From: Rhizobium etli_C
Lineage (GTDB): Bacteria > Pseudomonadota > Alphaproteobacteria > Rhizobiales > Rhizobiaceae
DNA: 64,000 nucleotides
Strand: one strand, 5' to 3'
Assembly (NCBI RefSeq): GCF_014198605.1
Contig: NZ_JACIHU010000005.1
Numbering within the stretch: position 1 is the stretch's first letter; every line of letters starts with the position of its first letter. This document shows, piece by piece, positions 52,622 to 63,429 of the stretch. The notes under the pieces are model-generated. The model searched no databases and was not told the origin of the DNA. It saw nothing but the letters and a program-made list of their open reading frames with translations. A program made the translations under genes and the position numbers.

Positions 52622-52700
52622 CGGAGAGAGGGCCTCGCTCATTCTCCAAGCATCGGCCCAAACGGCCAACCATGCCGCCGAGCCTGATCTGCCCTAAAAT

Positions 52701-54053
52701 TCAGGCAGCGGTCCGGACGTTTGAAATCGTGCCGATCAGCTCGTTGACGATGCGCTCGATCTGGGCGCGATCGTCGCCCTCGGCCATGACGCGGATCAGC
52801 GGCTCGGTGCCGGAGGGGCGAATGACGAGCCGGCCGGTCTTGGCAAGCTCGGCTTCGGCGTCGGCGATCGCCTTCTGCACCTGGATATCCTCCAGCGGCT
52901 TGCCGCCGCTGATGCGGACATTGCGCAGCAGCTGCGGCACCGGCTCGAAGCGGCGGCAGACCTCGCTGACGGTCCTGCCGGTGCGTTTGACGGCAGCCAG
53001 GATCTGCAGTGCGGCAACCAGGCCGTCGCCCGTCGTGCCGTAATCCGACAGCACGATATGACCCGACTGCTCGCCGCCGACATTGTAATTGTGCTGGCGC
53101 ATATGCTCGACAACATAACGGTCGCCGACCTTCGTTCGGGCGAGCGCCATGCCGCGCTCGTCGAGAAAACGCTCGAGGCCGAGGTTGGACATGACAGTGG
53201 CGACGATGCCATTGCCACGCAGCTGCTGGCTCTCGGCCCAGCTCTCGGCAATGACGGCCATCAGCTGGTCGCCGTCGACGATCGAACCATTCTCATCGAT
53301 GATGATGACGCGGTCTGCATCGCCATCGAGCGCGATGCCGATATCGGCCCGCACCTCGTCGACCTTCTTCTGCAGCGCGACCGGGCTGGTGGAGCCGCAA
53401 TTGAGATTGATATTGGTGCCGTTCGGCTCGTTGCCGATGGTGACGACGTCGGCGCCGAGCTCCCAGAGCACGGCAGGCGCCACCTTATAGGCGGCGCCGT
53501 TGGCGCAGTCGATGGCGATCCGCAGGCCCTGCAGGGTCACGTCGCGCGGCAGCGTGCGCTTGGCGTGTTCGATATAACGGTCATGTACGCCGTCGACGCG
53601 CTTGGCGCGGCCGATGTCATCGGACTTGGCGAGCTGGGTGCTCAGATCCTTTTCGAGCAAATCCTCGATCTCGGCCTCGATGTCGTCGGACAGCTTATAG
53701 CCGTCGGGGCCGAACAGCTTGATGCCGTTGTCCTCGTAGGGATTGTGCGAAGCCGAGATCATCACGCCGATATCGCAGCGCAGCGAACGGGTCAGCATGG
53801 CGACGGCAGGCGTCGGGATCGGGCCGAGAATGAAGGCATCGAGACCGGCGGCGGTGAAGCCTGCGACCATGGCGTTTTCGAGCATATAGCCGGAAAGGCG
53901 CGTATCCTTGCCGATGACGACGCGATGGCGATGGTTGCCGCGGCGGAAGATCGTGCCGGCGGCGATGCCGACCCGCATGGCGAGATCCGGTGTCATCGGG
54001 AAGACATTGGATTGGCCGCGAATGCCGTCGGTCCCGAAATAGCGTCTTTTCAT
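52701..54053 (-). CDS. glmM: Phosphoglucosamine mutase
   Basis: The 450-residue enzyme interconverts glucosamine 6- and 1-phosphate for UDP-GlcNAc, peptidoglycan and LPS synthesis. It starts RRYFGTDGIRGQSN and has the phosphoserine loop MISASHNPYEDNGIKLFG (Ser102), the metal loop ALDGDADRVIIID, the sugar loop GGEQSGHI and the phosphate loop RPSGTEPLIRVM. It follows ftsH, 242 bases downstream of a terminator, so it probably has its own promoter. Confidence 0.96.
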   Translation of the reverse strand: MKRRYFGTDGIRGQSNVFPMTPDLAMRVGIAAGTIFRRGNHRHRVVIGKDTRLSGYMLENAMVAGFTAAGLDAFILGPIPTPAVAMLTRSLRCDIGVMISASHNPYEDNGIKLFGPDGYKLSDDIEAEIEDLLEKDLSTQLAKSDDIGRAKRVDGVHDRYIEHAKRTLPRDVTLQGLRIAIDCANGAAYKVAPAVLWELGADVVTIGNEPNGTNINLNCGSTSPVALQKKVDEVRADIGIALDGDADRVIIIDENGSIVDGDQLMAVIAESWAESQQLRGNGIVATVMSNLGLERFLDERGMALARTKVGDRYVVEHMRQHNYNVGGEQSGHIVLSDYGTTGDGLVAALQILAAVKRTGRTVSEVCRRFEPVPQLLRNVRISGGKPLEDIQVQKAIADAEAELAKTGRLVIRPSGTEPLIRVMAEGDDRAQIERIVNELIGTISNVRTAA

Positions 54054-54238
54054 CTACACTCCTGCACTTTCCGCGCGCCATCCAAGGCAGCGCACCGTTC
54101 CAAGCGAATCTGGCTTCAATGGAATGTCGTCAATCCAGGAGCGTGATTCATGCTTGCCTCAATTCAGCGGAATGCCACAAAATGCGGCGATCGGCACGTA
54201 AATTAGCAAGAAAAATGATTATATCCCGTTACCAATAG

Positions 54239-54274
54239 AAAAGGCCGGATCTCCCGCTTGGGAAATCCGGCCTT
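54239..54274 (-). terminator. Terminator of ftsH
   Basis: AAGGCCGGAT (54241-54250) pairs with ATCCGGCCTT (54265-54274), with an inner CCC/GGG extension. On the minus strand it is followed by TTTTCTATT. It lies 21 bases after the ftsH stop. Confidence 0.85.
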
Positions 54275-54295
54275 GTTCAACATGGCGCTGGCGGC

Positions 54296-56227
<1,932 letters not shown>

Positions 56228-56281
56228 TGAACTCCCCAGCACTGGAACAGCCGCCTCATGGCGACCGTCTTATTCATTCTA

Positions 56282-56310
56282 ACATAGGGTTGCGCCGTGC
56301 TGTTGCCAAG
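56282..56310 (-). promoter_or_regulatory. Candidate RpoH promoter of ftsH
   Basis: On the minus strand CTTG (complement of 56307-56310) is followed after 18 bases by CCTATGT (complement of 56282-56288). This resembles alphaproteobacterial heat-shock promoters (CTTG, then CCTATNT-like). It lies 55 bases before ATG 56227. ftsH is a heat-shock gene in many bacteria. Confidence 0.4.
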
Positions 56311-56323
56311 GCAATCCCCCAGG

Positions 56324-57784
56324 TCAGATGGTTTTTCCGTCAATACTTCTAAAAGGCAGTCCCGCATAGGGCGCCATCGCGAAAACCGCCGAAAGCCTGT
56401 CGGCAAAGATGAAATCAAATCGTGTCAAAAAGCGGTCGAAGGGTGCGAAATAGGGCGCCAGATGGATCGAGCCGACAGATTCCGGAGATAGAGGGTGTCC
56501 ATCGACGGAAAAAGCCGGCGCTGAGGCGACGGCACGTTTCCATGCCGCCTTGGGCAGGCCCCTGCCCTCTCCTCCCTCATTCCTGTGCTCGTCACAGGAA
56601 GCCAGCGCGCCCAAGTCCTTGGGCGCGGAAGACTCGTCCTGTTTTGTAGAGTCATTCACCGCGCCGACGCGCGGTGGCTGGATTCCTGTGACGAGCACAG
56701 GAATGAGGGAGGAGAGGCCGGCTAGTGCTTCTATTCTAGCGTTGACTGCCGACCCATTGCACACATGAAACCTTCCATCCCACACCCCCGCCTCCCCCGG
56801 CCGCAAAATCATCGGTACGATCCCCCGGCTCTCCCGCGCCAGATAAAGCCCGTCACGCCTGCAATCGAACACCACTCGACCGACAGTCATCCGCCCCGGT
56901 TCCCCGCCGGTGACAAATGAGAGAAGGCGCTCCATCTGCGCCCTCCCCGGCACGAATGGCTGTCCGCCGAAGACGGCTGTCAGACGGCCGAGCGCATAAT
57001 CCAGAACCGCGCGAGGCTGCCGCAAACCATCAACAGATACCTGCCCGAGCAGGCCACCATGAAGCCTGAAATGGCGGCCCAGCCATTCGGCTGCTGAGGA
57101 CGATACGCCCAGCCGCGCTTCCCAGGCCGCGCGAATATCCGTCTCCGTCGCTCGATCGGCGGATAGCTGCCGGCGCACCCGCACGCGCTCGTATTTCACA
57201 TCCTCATTACTGGGGTCGTCGATCCACGAAACACCCTGATCTTTGAGAAAAGCGCGGATATCTGCCCGGCTGGAAAAGAGAAGCGGCCGCAAAATCCAGA
57301 GCCGCCTGTCGAAGAGCACCGCATCTGCAATACCTGATGATAGCTGCTCCGTTCGCATGCCGCGCATCTGCAATGTTTCGCGCTGATCGTCGAGCGTGTG
57401 GCCGGTGACGATGAGATTGGCGCCGAGCCTCTCTGCCGATTCCGCCAAGAGGTCATACCGCGCCTCGCGGGCCGCGGCCATGATCCCGGTTTTCGGCTTT
57501 TCGCCCTGCCAGACTGCGATGATGTGGGGAATGCCGAGCGATACACAGAGCGCGGCAACCTGTTGCGCTTCGTCCGCGGAGCCGGACCGAAGCCCGTGAT
57601 CGACGGTGGCAGCACAAAGTGAAATCTTGAGATGAGGCGCGGCCTTCACGGCTTCGTCGAGGAGGAGAAGCAGGCCGGTGGAATCGCTGCCGCCCGATAT
57701 CGCGACGAGAATGCGCGCAGGACTTTGAAGCGATTCGAGAAACTGGAGGATCGCCGCTTGAGGCGATGCGGCTTCCGGAGACAT
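56324..57784 (-). CDS. tilS: tRNA(Ile)-lysidine synthetase with an in-frame repeat insertion
   Basis: The enzyme of 486 residues makes lysidine at C34 of tRNA-Ile2, so that CAU reads AUA. The N-terminal PP-loop ISGGSDSTGLL (residues 29-39), TVDHGLRSGSADEA and VTGHTLDDQRET mark the catalytic domain. ATG 57784 gives MSPEAASPQ and lies 11 bases behind cpoB. Residues about 356-407 (LIPVLVTGIQPPRVGAV to SCDEHRNEGGEG) are coded by a 152-base palindromic repeat also present as noncoding DNA at 52219. The insertion lies after the catalytic part, and the C-terminal region resumes at LPKAAWKRAV. Confidence 0.92.
   Translation of the reverse strand: MSPEAASPQAAILQFLESLQSPARILVAISGGSDSTGLLLLLDEAVKAAPHLKISLCAATVDHGLRSGSADEAQQVAALCVSLGIPHIIAVWQGEKPKTGIMAAAREARYDLLAESAERLGANLIVTGHTLDDQRETLQMRGMRTEQLSSGIADAVLFDRRLWILRPLLFSSRADIRAFLKDQGVSWIDDPSNEDVKYERVRVRRQLSADRATETDIRAAWEARLGVSSSAAEWLGRHFRLHGGLLGQVSVDGLRQPRAVLDYALGRLTAVFGGQPFVPGRAQMERLLSFVTGGEPGRMTVGRVVFDCRRDGLYLARESRGIVPMILRPGEAGVWDGRFHVCNGSAVNARIEALAGLSSLIPVLVTGIQPPRVGAVNDSTKQDESSAPKDLGALASCDEHRNEGGEGRGLPKAAWKRAVASAPAFSVDGHPLSPESVGSIHLAPYFAPFDRFLTRFDFIFADRLSAVFAMAPYAGLPFRSIDGKTI
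56566..56717. repeat. 152-base palindromic element inside tilS
   Basis: Arms 56566-56603 and 56680-56717 pair at 37 of 38 positions. Inner hairpins GCGCCCAAG-type and ACCGCGC / GCGCGGT lie between. Length, order of hairpins and most bases equal the copy at 52219; only the outer flank letters (CTCTCCT against CACCCGC) and the middle differ. It is read through by tilS without a stop. Confidence 0.92.
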
Positions 57785-57795
57785 TCCGGAAGACC

Positions 57796-58779
57796 TCAGC
57801 AGGCGAGGCGTTTCTGTTCGCTCGCAACCTTGCTTATGACGGCGCGTGAGGCTTTGGGATAGCGCTTCGAGACCTCGCGCAGCGTCGCGCACGCCGTCTC
57901 CTTATTATCGAGGGCCGCAAGCGACATGCCGAGTTTCAGCAGCATTTCCGGCGCCTTTTCCGAGCTGCCGTATTTCTGATGCGCGTTGAGGAAGGTCTTG
58001 GCAGCCTCGTTATATTTACCCTGCGAGTAGAGCGCTTCGCCGAGCCAGAAATTGGCGTCGGCCGCCCGCGCGCTGCTCGGGTAACGGGCGATGTACTGAT
58101 TGAATTCCTGCTCCGCGGTGCCGTAATCGCCTGACAGTACGTGGCCGTAAGCTGCCTTGTACTGATCCGCTTCACTGCCGAGCGAGGCCGTCTGCTGCGG
58201 TGTGCGGCCATTGGCATCGGGAACCGGGCCGGAGCCGATGCTGGCATTTTCGTCAACGGTTCCGCCGATCGGATTGCCGTTCTGATCGAAGTCGATCGAG
58301 CCGAGCTGCTTCGGCGGCTGACCAAGGCCGGCATTATCAGGCACATCGGTGGAGGGAGCCGTTTCGGCTCCCTGCGGTGCTTGGATCACCCTGGCGACAT
58401 CGTCCCCGCCGGACGCTGCCGGAGCGGCATCGGTCTCGCTCTTCTTGACAGGAGCCTTGGCGCCACCGCCGCCGGCACCGGTCTTTTCGAGCTGCTGGAA
58501 GCGGAATTCATTGTCTTCCTGCTGCTTGCGGATCGTCTCCTGCATCTGCAGCAGCTGGAAGCTCATCTCCTCGATCCGGCCGTTCAGCTGCCGCAGCTGC
58601 TCTTCGAGCTGCTGCACGCGAACCTCGGCGTCGCCGCTCTGCACCTTGATAACGGGCGCCTGGTTTTCCGCGGATCGGCCGCCGAGATGCAGCCCGAGGA
58701 ACGAGGCCGAATAGGCCGCCCGTTCGCTCCCGGTCACAGCCGCGAGGCACAGCATGCCTGCCACGACAAGTTTCTTCAT
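57796..58779 (-). CDS. cpoB: Tol-Pal system protein CpoB (YbgF)
   Basis: The 327-residue periplasmic protein couples Tol-Pal to peptidoglycan synthesis during division. It has a signal peptide (MKKLVVAGMLCLAAVTGS), a coiled coil at about 50-95 (VQQLEEQLRQLNGRIEEM, KQQEDNEFRFQQLE), a low-complexity linker, and C-terminal TPR repeats (YKAAYGHVLSGDYGTAEQEF, ARAADANFWLGEALYSQGKY, then one more). ATG 58779 is preceded by AGGAC. A terminator lies between pal and this gene. Confidence 0.93.
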   Translation of the reverse strand: MKKLVVAGMLCLAAVTGSERAAYSASFLGLHLGGRSAENQAPVIKVQSGDAEVRVQQLEEQLRQLNGRIEEMSFQLLQMQETIRKQQEDNEFRFQQLEKTGAGGGGAKAPVKKSETDAAPAASGGDDVARVIQAPQGAETAPSTDVPDNAGLGQPPKQLGSIDFDQNGNPIGGTVDENASIGSGPVPDANGRTPQQTASLGSEADQYKAAYGHVLSGDYGTAEQEFNQYIARYPSSARAADANFWLGEALYSQGKYNEAAKTFLNAHQKYGSSEKAPEMLLKLGMSLAALDNKETACATLREVSKRYPKASRAVISKVASEQKRLAC

Positions 58780-58884
58780 ATGTATCGTCCTGTCCCAGTG
58801 ATTCTTCGCGCCTTGAGGCACGAACAGGAGATTTTTCCAATTGCTGTCAAAAAGCAACGGAGTCTGGCCAAAGTGTGGTCAAAA

Positions 58885-58914
58885 AGAAAAGGCGGTCCCT
58901 GATGGGACCGCCTT
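58885..58914 (-). terminator. Terminator between pal and cpoB
   Basis: AAGGCGGTCCC and GGGACCGCCTT form an 11-base perfect stem with a 4-base loop. On the minus strand it is followed by TTCTTTTTG. It lies 24 bases after the pal stop, so cpoB is expressed by read-through or its own promoter. Confidence 0.88.
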
Positions 58915-58938
58915 TAGAAAACGAATTATATCGGCAAA

Positions 58939-59475
58939 TTACATGCCGGCGCCGCCGAGCACGGTGACCGCGCGACGGTTCTGCGACCAGCAGGAAATAT
59001 CGTCGCAGACGGCGACCGGACGTTCTTTGCCGTAGGAGATCGTCTTCAGGCGCTGCGCCGGAACGCCGCGCGAAGCGAGGTAATCCTTGGCGGCAGCGGC
59101 ACGGCGGGCGCCGAGCGCCAGGTTGTATTCGCGCGTGCCACGTTCGTCGGCATGACCTTCGACGGTGATCTGGTAGTTCGGGTAACGGGCGAGCCACTGC
59201 GCCTGACGGTCGAGCGTCTGCGAGGCATCGGCGCGGATCGACGAGGAATCGGTATCGAAGAAGATGCGGTCGCCGACATTGACCGTGAAGTCCTGAGCCG
59301 AACCCGGCGTTGCGGCACCACCGGCGCCCCCCGCGCCGAGGCCGAGGTCACCGGCGCTGTTCGGCGGCTTCTTGGCGCAGCTCGCAAGCGCGAGACCGGC
59401 GACAAGCGCGATCATGACGGGGTTGCGGGCGAAATTCTGCATGCGGCTCATTGCCGGGGTATGAATTCGGCTCAT
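58939..59475 (-). CDS. pal: Peptidoglycan-associated lipoprotein Pal
   Basis: The 178-residue lipoprotein anchors the outer membrane to peptidoglycan. AAGGAGA precedes ATG 59475. The signal ends GLALASC (Cys33), and the OmpA-type domain (about 70-178) contains RIFFDTDSSSIRADA and TVEGHADERGTREYNLALG, the meso-diaminopimelate-binding region. The tail has a Cys pair (VCDDISCW). The N terminus contains a small repeat, with PAMSR twice, and a second ATG at 59451 could also be the start. Confidence 0.96.
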   Translation of the reverse strand: MSRIHTPAMSRMQNFARNPVMIALVAGLALASCAKKPPNSAGDLGLGAGGAGGAATPGSAQDFTVNVGDRIFFDTDSSSIRADASQTLDRQAQWLARYPNYQITVEGHADERGTREYNLALGARRAAAAKDYLASRGVPAQRLKTISYGKERPVAVCDDISCWSQNRRAVTVLGGAGM

Positions 59476-59625
59476 GGCCGGTCTCCTTGCGATTTCAGGG
59501 TTTCCAGACAGTAACCGCACTCGGTTAACCGCCCCTCAAAGATTATGGTTAACAGTTTCCTGATTTGTCCCGTAGTCGCCCGGTTTCCATGATTCTTGGG
59601 CGACATGAAGGCATTGCCGCGCCTC

Positions 59626-60933
59626 TTACTCCAGAAGCGGCGACCAGGCCGGGTCTGAACCATAGGTCGGCGTCTTGACGAGTTGTTCGTTGTAGCCGGT
59701 CAGATCGATCGAATAGAGCTGCGGACCGCCGGAGCCCGCCGCCTGGCGGAAGAACATCAGCACGCGGCCGTTCGGTGCCCAGGTCGGGCCCTCATTGTGG
59801 AAGCCCGTCGTCAGGATGCGTTCGCCCGAACCGTCCGGCTTCATTACGCCGATCGAGAACTTGCCGCCGGCCTGCTTGGTGAAGGCGATGAGATCGCCGC
59901 GCGGCGACCAGACCGGCGTCGAATAGGAACCGTCGCCGAAGGAAATACGGGTCTGGCCGGAACCGTCGGCATTCATCACATAGATCTGCGGCTTTCCGCC
60001 GCGGTCGCTTTCGAAGCTGACGCGCAAACCATCGGGCGAATAGGAGGGCGAAGTGTCGATCGCCGCCGTCGAGGTCAGCCGCGTCGTCGTGCGCGAGCGC
60101 AGGTCCATCGTGTAGATGTTGGAATTGCCTTCCTGCTGCAGGCTCATGATCACCTTCTGGCCATCCGGAGAAAAGCGCGGCGAGAAAGTCATGCCCGGGA
60201 AGTTGCCGACGACCTCGCGCTGCCCGGTTTCGAGCTGCAGCAGATAGACACGCGGCTGCTGGTTGGCGAAGGACATGTAGGTGACTTCCTGCCGGCTCGG
60301 CGAGAAGCGCGGCGTCAGCACGAGATCGCTGCCATCCGTCAGCATGCGCACGTTGAAGCCGTCCTGATCCATGATCGCCAGCTGCCGCTTGCGCTGCTGC
60401 TTGGTGCCGGATTCCGAGACGAAGACGACGCGGGTGTCGAAATAACCCTCTTCACCGGTGATCTGCTTATAGATAGCATCGGCGATGATATGGGCGACAC
60501 GGCGCCAGTTCTCCGGCTGGGTAAAGAACTGCTGACCGGTCATCTGCTGCCCGGCAAAAGTATCCCACAGGCGGAATTCGGCGCGAAGACGGCCATCCGC
60601 TTCCTTGGTAACCCGGCCGGTGACCAGTGCCTGGGCATTGATGACCTTCCAGTCCTCGAAGCGTGGCGCGGCATCCGGATTGGAGATCTTTTCGATAAAG
60701 GCGGTTTTGTTGATCGGGGCAAACAGGCCGGAACGCTGCAGGTCGGCGGCGATGACCTGCGAAACCTGCGCGCCTATGTCGCCCTGGAAGTCAGTCACCG
60801 CAATCGGCAGCGGCTGGATATTACCTTTGTTGATATTGAGCTCGACAAGAGCGTTCGCCGGAGTCGTAAAGGCTGCGGCCCCGACTAGGCCGGCGACGAC
60901 CATCAGGGCGCGGATGAGGGAACACTTGACCAT
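59626..60933 (-). CDS. tolB: Tol-Pal system beta-propeller protein TolB
   Basis: The 435-residue periplasmic protein has a signal peptide (MVKCSLIRALMVVAGLVGAAAF), an N-terminal alpha/beta domain (LNINKGNIQPLPIAVTDF) and a six-bladed propeller with repeats such as FSPDGQKVIMSLQ, YSPDGLRVSFESDRGG and WAPNGRVLMFF. It binds Pal and colicin-type ligands in other bacteria. AAAGG lies ten bases before ATG 60933; a GTG at 60954 is also open. Confidence 0.95.
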   Translation of the reverse strand: MVKCSLIRALMVVAGLVGAAAFTTPANALVELNINKGNIQPLPIAVTDFQGDIGAQVSQVIAADLQRSGLFAPINKTAFIEKISNPDAAPRFEDWKVINAQALVTGRVTKEADGRLRAEFRLWDTFAGQQMTGQQFFTQPENWRRVAHIIADAIYKQITGEEGYFDTRVVFVSESGTKQQRKRQLAIMDQDGFNVRMLTDGSDLVLTPRFSPSRQEVTYMSFANQQPRVYLLQLETGQREVVGNFPGMTFSPRFSPDGQKVIMSLQQEGNSNIYTMDLRSRTTTRLTSTAAIDTSPSYSPDGLRVSFESDRGGKPQIYVMNADGSGQTRISFGDGSYSTPVWSPRGDLIAFTKQAGGKFSIGVMKPDGSGERILTTGFHNEGPTWAPNGRVLMFFRQAAGSGGPQLYSIDLTGYNEQLVKTPTYGSDPAWSPLLE

Positions 60934-61084
60934 GTCAAACAAGCCTTTCAGCACTTTATAGGTTCAGTTGGCTGGCGTCGAAGTTCAAAATAACTTCCTT
61001 CCAGGCATCGTTTTGTCTTTTGGAAACATCGTGTAAGGGAGCTGCATATATAATTGCGCGCAAATGGCATAAGCTTCTCAGCAT

Positions 61085-62227
61085 CTAGATTCCAAAATCG
61101 CTTGCGTCGAAGGTAAGAAGCATTTCGTTCCAGCCGTTCTCGCCTTCATACTTATCTGCTGGCAAGTTCTTGAGAGGAGATGATTTCATGACAGCGCGAT
61201 AAACGCTGCTCTTAAGAGCTTGACGTGTCGAATCCGGCCCACCTGTCGCAATGACCTCTGGATCGCCAACCACATTCCCAGCTTGATCGAGTTGAAAACG
61301 AACCTTAAGCTGCACTTCGCTAGCACCTGCTAGCCCTGAAACAACACTCCAGTTGCTGGAAATCTGGCCCTTTACAGCATCCTCCTCGCTCTGGCTGAGT
61401 TTGGTTCCGCTGTTGCTCTTCTTGTTCCCCAGCGAGGCCTCCTGCGTCGAGCGCTTAGCGCCGCCGGCGGAAGGATCGGTCTTGTTCAGCAGAGCCGAAA
61501 TCTCATCGGCATTGAAATCGCTCTTCATCGTCGAGGCCGATTTCGCCACTTCCTGCTTCTTGTCGGCTTTCTTCTTGTCCGTCGGTTTTTCGGCAACCTT
61601 GGGTTCGTCCGCAGGCTTCTCAGGCGGCTTCTCGGCAGCTTTTTGGGGCTCCGGCGGCTTTACCTGCGGCTTGACGACCGGTGTCGGCACCTTGTCCGGC
61701 AACGCCTCGGCGTCCGGCTTCGGCGGCTCCTCCGGCTTGGCCTGCTGTTCCGGCGGCTTCTCCTCCGGCTTCGGCGGCGTTACCTCGACCGGCTTCGGCG
61801 GCGGAATCGACGCAACCTCCTTCGGCTGCTCGACCTCGGTCTCTTCCTTGTTGACTTCCTTGACGTCGTTCGGCTTGGGATCGATCGTCGGCAGTGGCTT
61901 TTCGCTCGAATTCGCCGCCGCTGCTTCGGTGTTGCTCGGCTTGGCGTTCGGGACCGGCGGCGTCTTCAGGTCGACATTGTTGTCGCCGGCATTCTCCGCC
62001 GGCTGCGCAATCGGCGGACGTGTCGTCGGCACCGGCGCTGATGTCTCCTTCTTTGGAGCCTTCTTGTCGCCCTGCTGCATCTGGGTGATGGATTCCACCG
62101 GCACGAGATCGACCGGCATCGCCTCGAAATCCTCTACCTTGAAGGATTCCGGGGCGCTGAGCGATACCATCGCCCAGGTAAGCACCAGACAGTGCAGAAC
62201 AGCAGATGTGACGACGCTGGTCTTCAT
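61085..62227 (-). CDS. tolA: TolA-like energy-transducing protein
   Basis: The 380-residue protein links TolQR to the outer membrane. It has an N-terminal anchor helix (about 5-22), a very long Pro/Glu/Lys-rich middle (about 60-235, many PKPE and EKP repeats) typical of a periplasm-spanning segment, and a C-terminal TonB/TolA-like domain (QSEEDAVKGQISSNWSVVSG to the end). Residues FQLDQAGNVVGDPEVIATGG are the family signature. It lies eight bases after tolR. Confidence 0.92.
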   Translation of the reverse strand: MKTSVVTSAVLHCLVLTWAMVSLSAPESFKVEDFEAMPVDLVPVESITQMQQGDKKAPKKETSAPVPTTRPPIAQPAENAGDNNVDLKTPPVPNAKPSNTEAAAANSSEKPLPTIDPKPNDVKEVNKEETEVEQPKEVASIPPPKPVEVTPPKPEEKPPEQQAKPEEPPKPDAEALPDKVPTPVVKPQVKPPEPQKAAEKPPEKPADEPKVAEKPTDKKKADKKQEVAKSASTMKSDFNADEISALLNKTDPSAGGAKRSTQEASLGNKKSNSGTKLSQSEEDAVKGQISSNWSVVSGLAGASEVQLKVRFQLDQAGNVVGDPEVIATGGPDSTRQALKSSVYRAVMKSSPLKNLPADKYEGENGWNEMLLTFDASDFGI

Positions 62228-62235
62228 CTTGAACG

Positions 62236-62691
62236 CTATTGGTCCTTCTTCTGCTGCGTCACGAGGCCGATATTCTTGAAGCCTGCGCCCTGAATACGGG
62301 CCATGACGTCGGCGATGACGCCGTAGGGCGCCGTCGCGTCGCCGCGCACGAAGATCCGTTCGTTATAGCCGGTGGTGGCGATCGCCTCGAGCTTGGCGGC
62401 GATTTCGGCGGCCGGGATCGGCGTTTCCTGCAGGAACACCTCGCCGTCGTTCTTGACGGAGATGGTGATCGGCTGCGTCTCGGAATTCAGCGCCTTGGCC
62501 TGCGTTTCCGGCAGGTCGATCGGCACGCCGACCGTCATCATCGGTGCGGCGACCATGAAGATGATCAGAAGCACCAGCATGACGTCGACGAGCGGCGTCA
62601 CGTTGATTTCGGAGATGACGGCCTTGTTCCGACCGCCGCGACGGCGGCGTCCGCCGCCCCCGCCGCCATTGCCTCCAACAGCCATACCCAT
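62236..62691 (-). CDS. tolR: Tol-Pal proton channel subunit TolR (ExbD family)
   Basis: This 151-residue protein has a Gly/Arg-rich cytoplasmic tail (MGMAVGGNGGGGGGRRRRGG), one helix starting INVTPLVDVMLVLLIIFMVA with the proton-carrying Asp, and a periplasmic domain ending QGAGFKNIGLVTQQKKDQ. The poly-Gly/Arg tail is common in rhizobial TolR. It works with TolQ to drive TolA. Confidence 0.95.
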   Translation of the reverse strand: MGMAVGGNGGGGGGRRRRGGRNKAVISEINVTPLVDVMLVLLIIFMVAAPMMTVGVPIDLPETQAKALNSETQPITISVKNDGEVFLQETPIPAAEIAAKLEAIATTGYNERIFVRGDATAPYGVIADVMARIQGAGFKNIGLVTQQKKDQ

Positions 62692-62709
62692 GTCAGTATT
62701 CTCCGTTGG

Positions 62710-63429
62710 TTACTGAGCGGCAGCGCGCGGCTGCAGCTTCTCGTCGATCTGGCGCGAAAGTATGGCGGAGAATTCATCCGCGAAACCTTCCATGCGCGCC
62801 GAGAGCTTGCCGGCGTCGGCGGAGAACTTGTTGTAGGCGATAACCGCCGGGATAGCGGCGACGAGGCCGATCGCGGTGGCGAGCAGCGCTTCGGCGATAC
62901 CGGGAGCAACGACCGCGAGATTGGTCGACTTCGAACCGGCGATCGCCTGGAACGAGGTCATGATGCCGACGACGGTGCCGAACAGGCCGATGAACGGACC
63001 GGCAGACCCGATGGTCGCAAGCGATCCGAGACGGGCGCCGAGATATTCTGTTTCACGGGCGAGCGTCACGTCCATCGCACGGTCGATACGCATCTGCAAA
63101 CCGATCGGCGAGCGGGCGCCGCGTTCGAAGGATTTCTTCCACTCGCGCATGGCCGCGACGAAGATCGACGCCAGGCCGGTATTGTTGCGCTCCGACAGCG
63201 AGCGATAGAGTTCTTCCAGCGACTGGCCCGACCAGAACACCTGTTCGAACTTATCGAACTGGCGCCGTGCGCGGCCATAGGCCAGGTATTTGTCGATGAC
63301 GATCGCCCAGGTCCACACAGAGGCTGCGATGAGCCCGAGCATGACGAGTTTGACGACGATGCCGGCCTGCATGAAAAGCGACCAGAGGCTGACGTCTGTC
63401 GTGGCTGCTGCCAATCCTACTTGTTCCAT
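62710..63429 (-). CDS. tolQ: Tol-Pal proton channel subunit TolQ
   Basis: The 239-residue membrane protein has three helices of the MotA/TolQ/ExbB fold; key parts are LFMQAGIVVKLVMLGLIAASVW, TIGSAGPFIGLFGTVVGIM and LLATAIGLVAAIPAVIAYN. ATG 63429 is chosen because family similarity begins near EQVGLAA. It is the first gene of the tolQRAB-pal run and lies after a 374-base gap. Confidence 0.95.
   Translation of the reverse strand: MEQVGLAAATTDVSLWSLFMQAGIVVKLVMLGLIAASVWTWAIVIDKYLAYGRARRQFDKFEQVFWSGQSLEELYRSLSERNNTGLASIFVAAMREWKKSFERGARSPIGLQMRIDRAMDVTLARETEYLGARLGSLATIGSAGPFIGLFGTVVGIMTSFQAIAGSKSTNLAVVAPGIAEALLATAIGLVAAIPAVIAYNKFSADAGKLSARMEGFADEFSAILSRQIDEKLQPRAAAQ

Larger units (their letters stand above)
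51908..52700. other. Gene-free, repeat-rich gap
   Basis: About 790 bases lie between the porin and glmM without a credible gene. Frames that stay open do so only because the palindromes lack stops. The gap holds a tandem 20-base repeat (52048), a 152-base triple-hairpin element (52219) and a 141-base palindrome of a different family (52481). It looks like a landing zone for small repeats. Confidence 0.7.

Noticed and set aside
52201..52625. CRISPR-like appearance of clustered palindromes
   Set aside because: The units are of two different families, are not evenly spaced and have no spacers; no cas gene is in the window.
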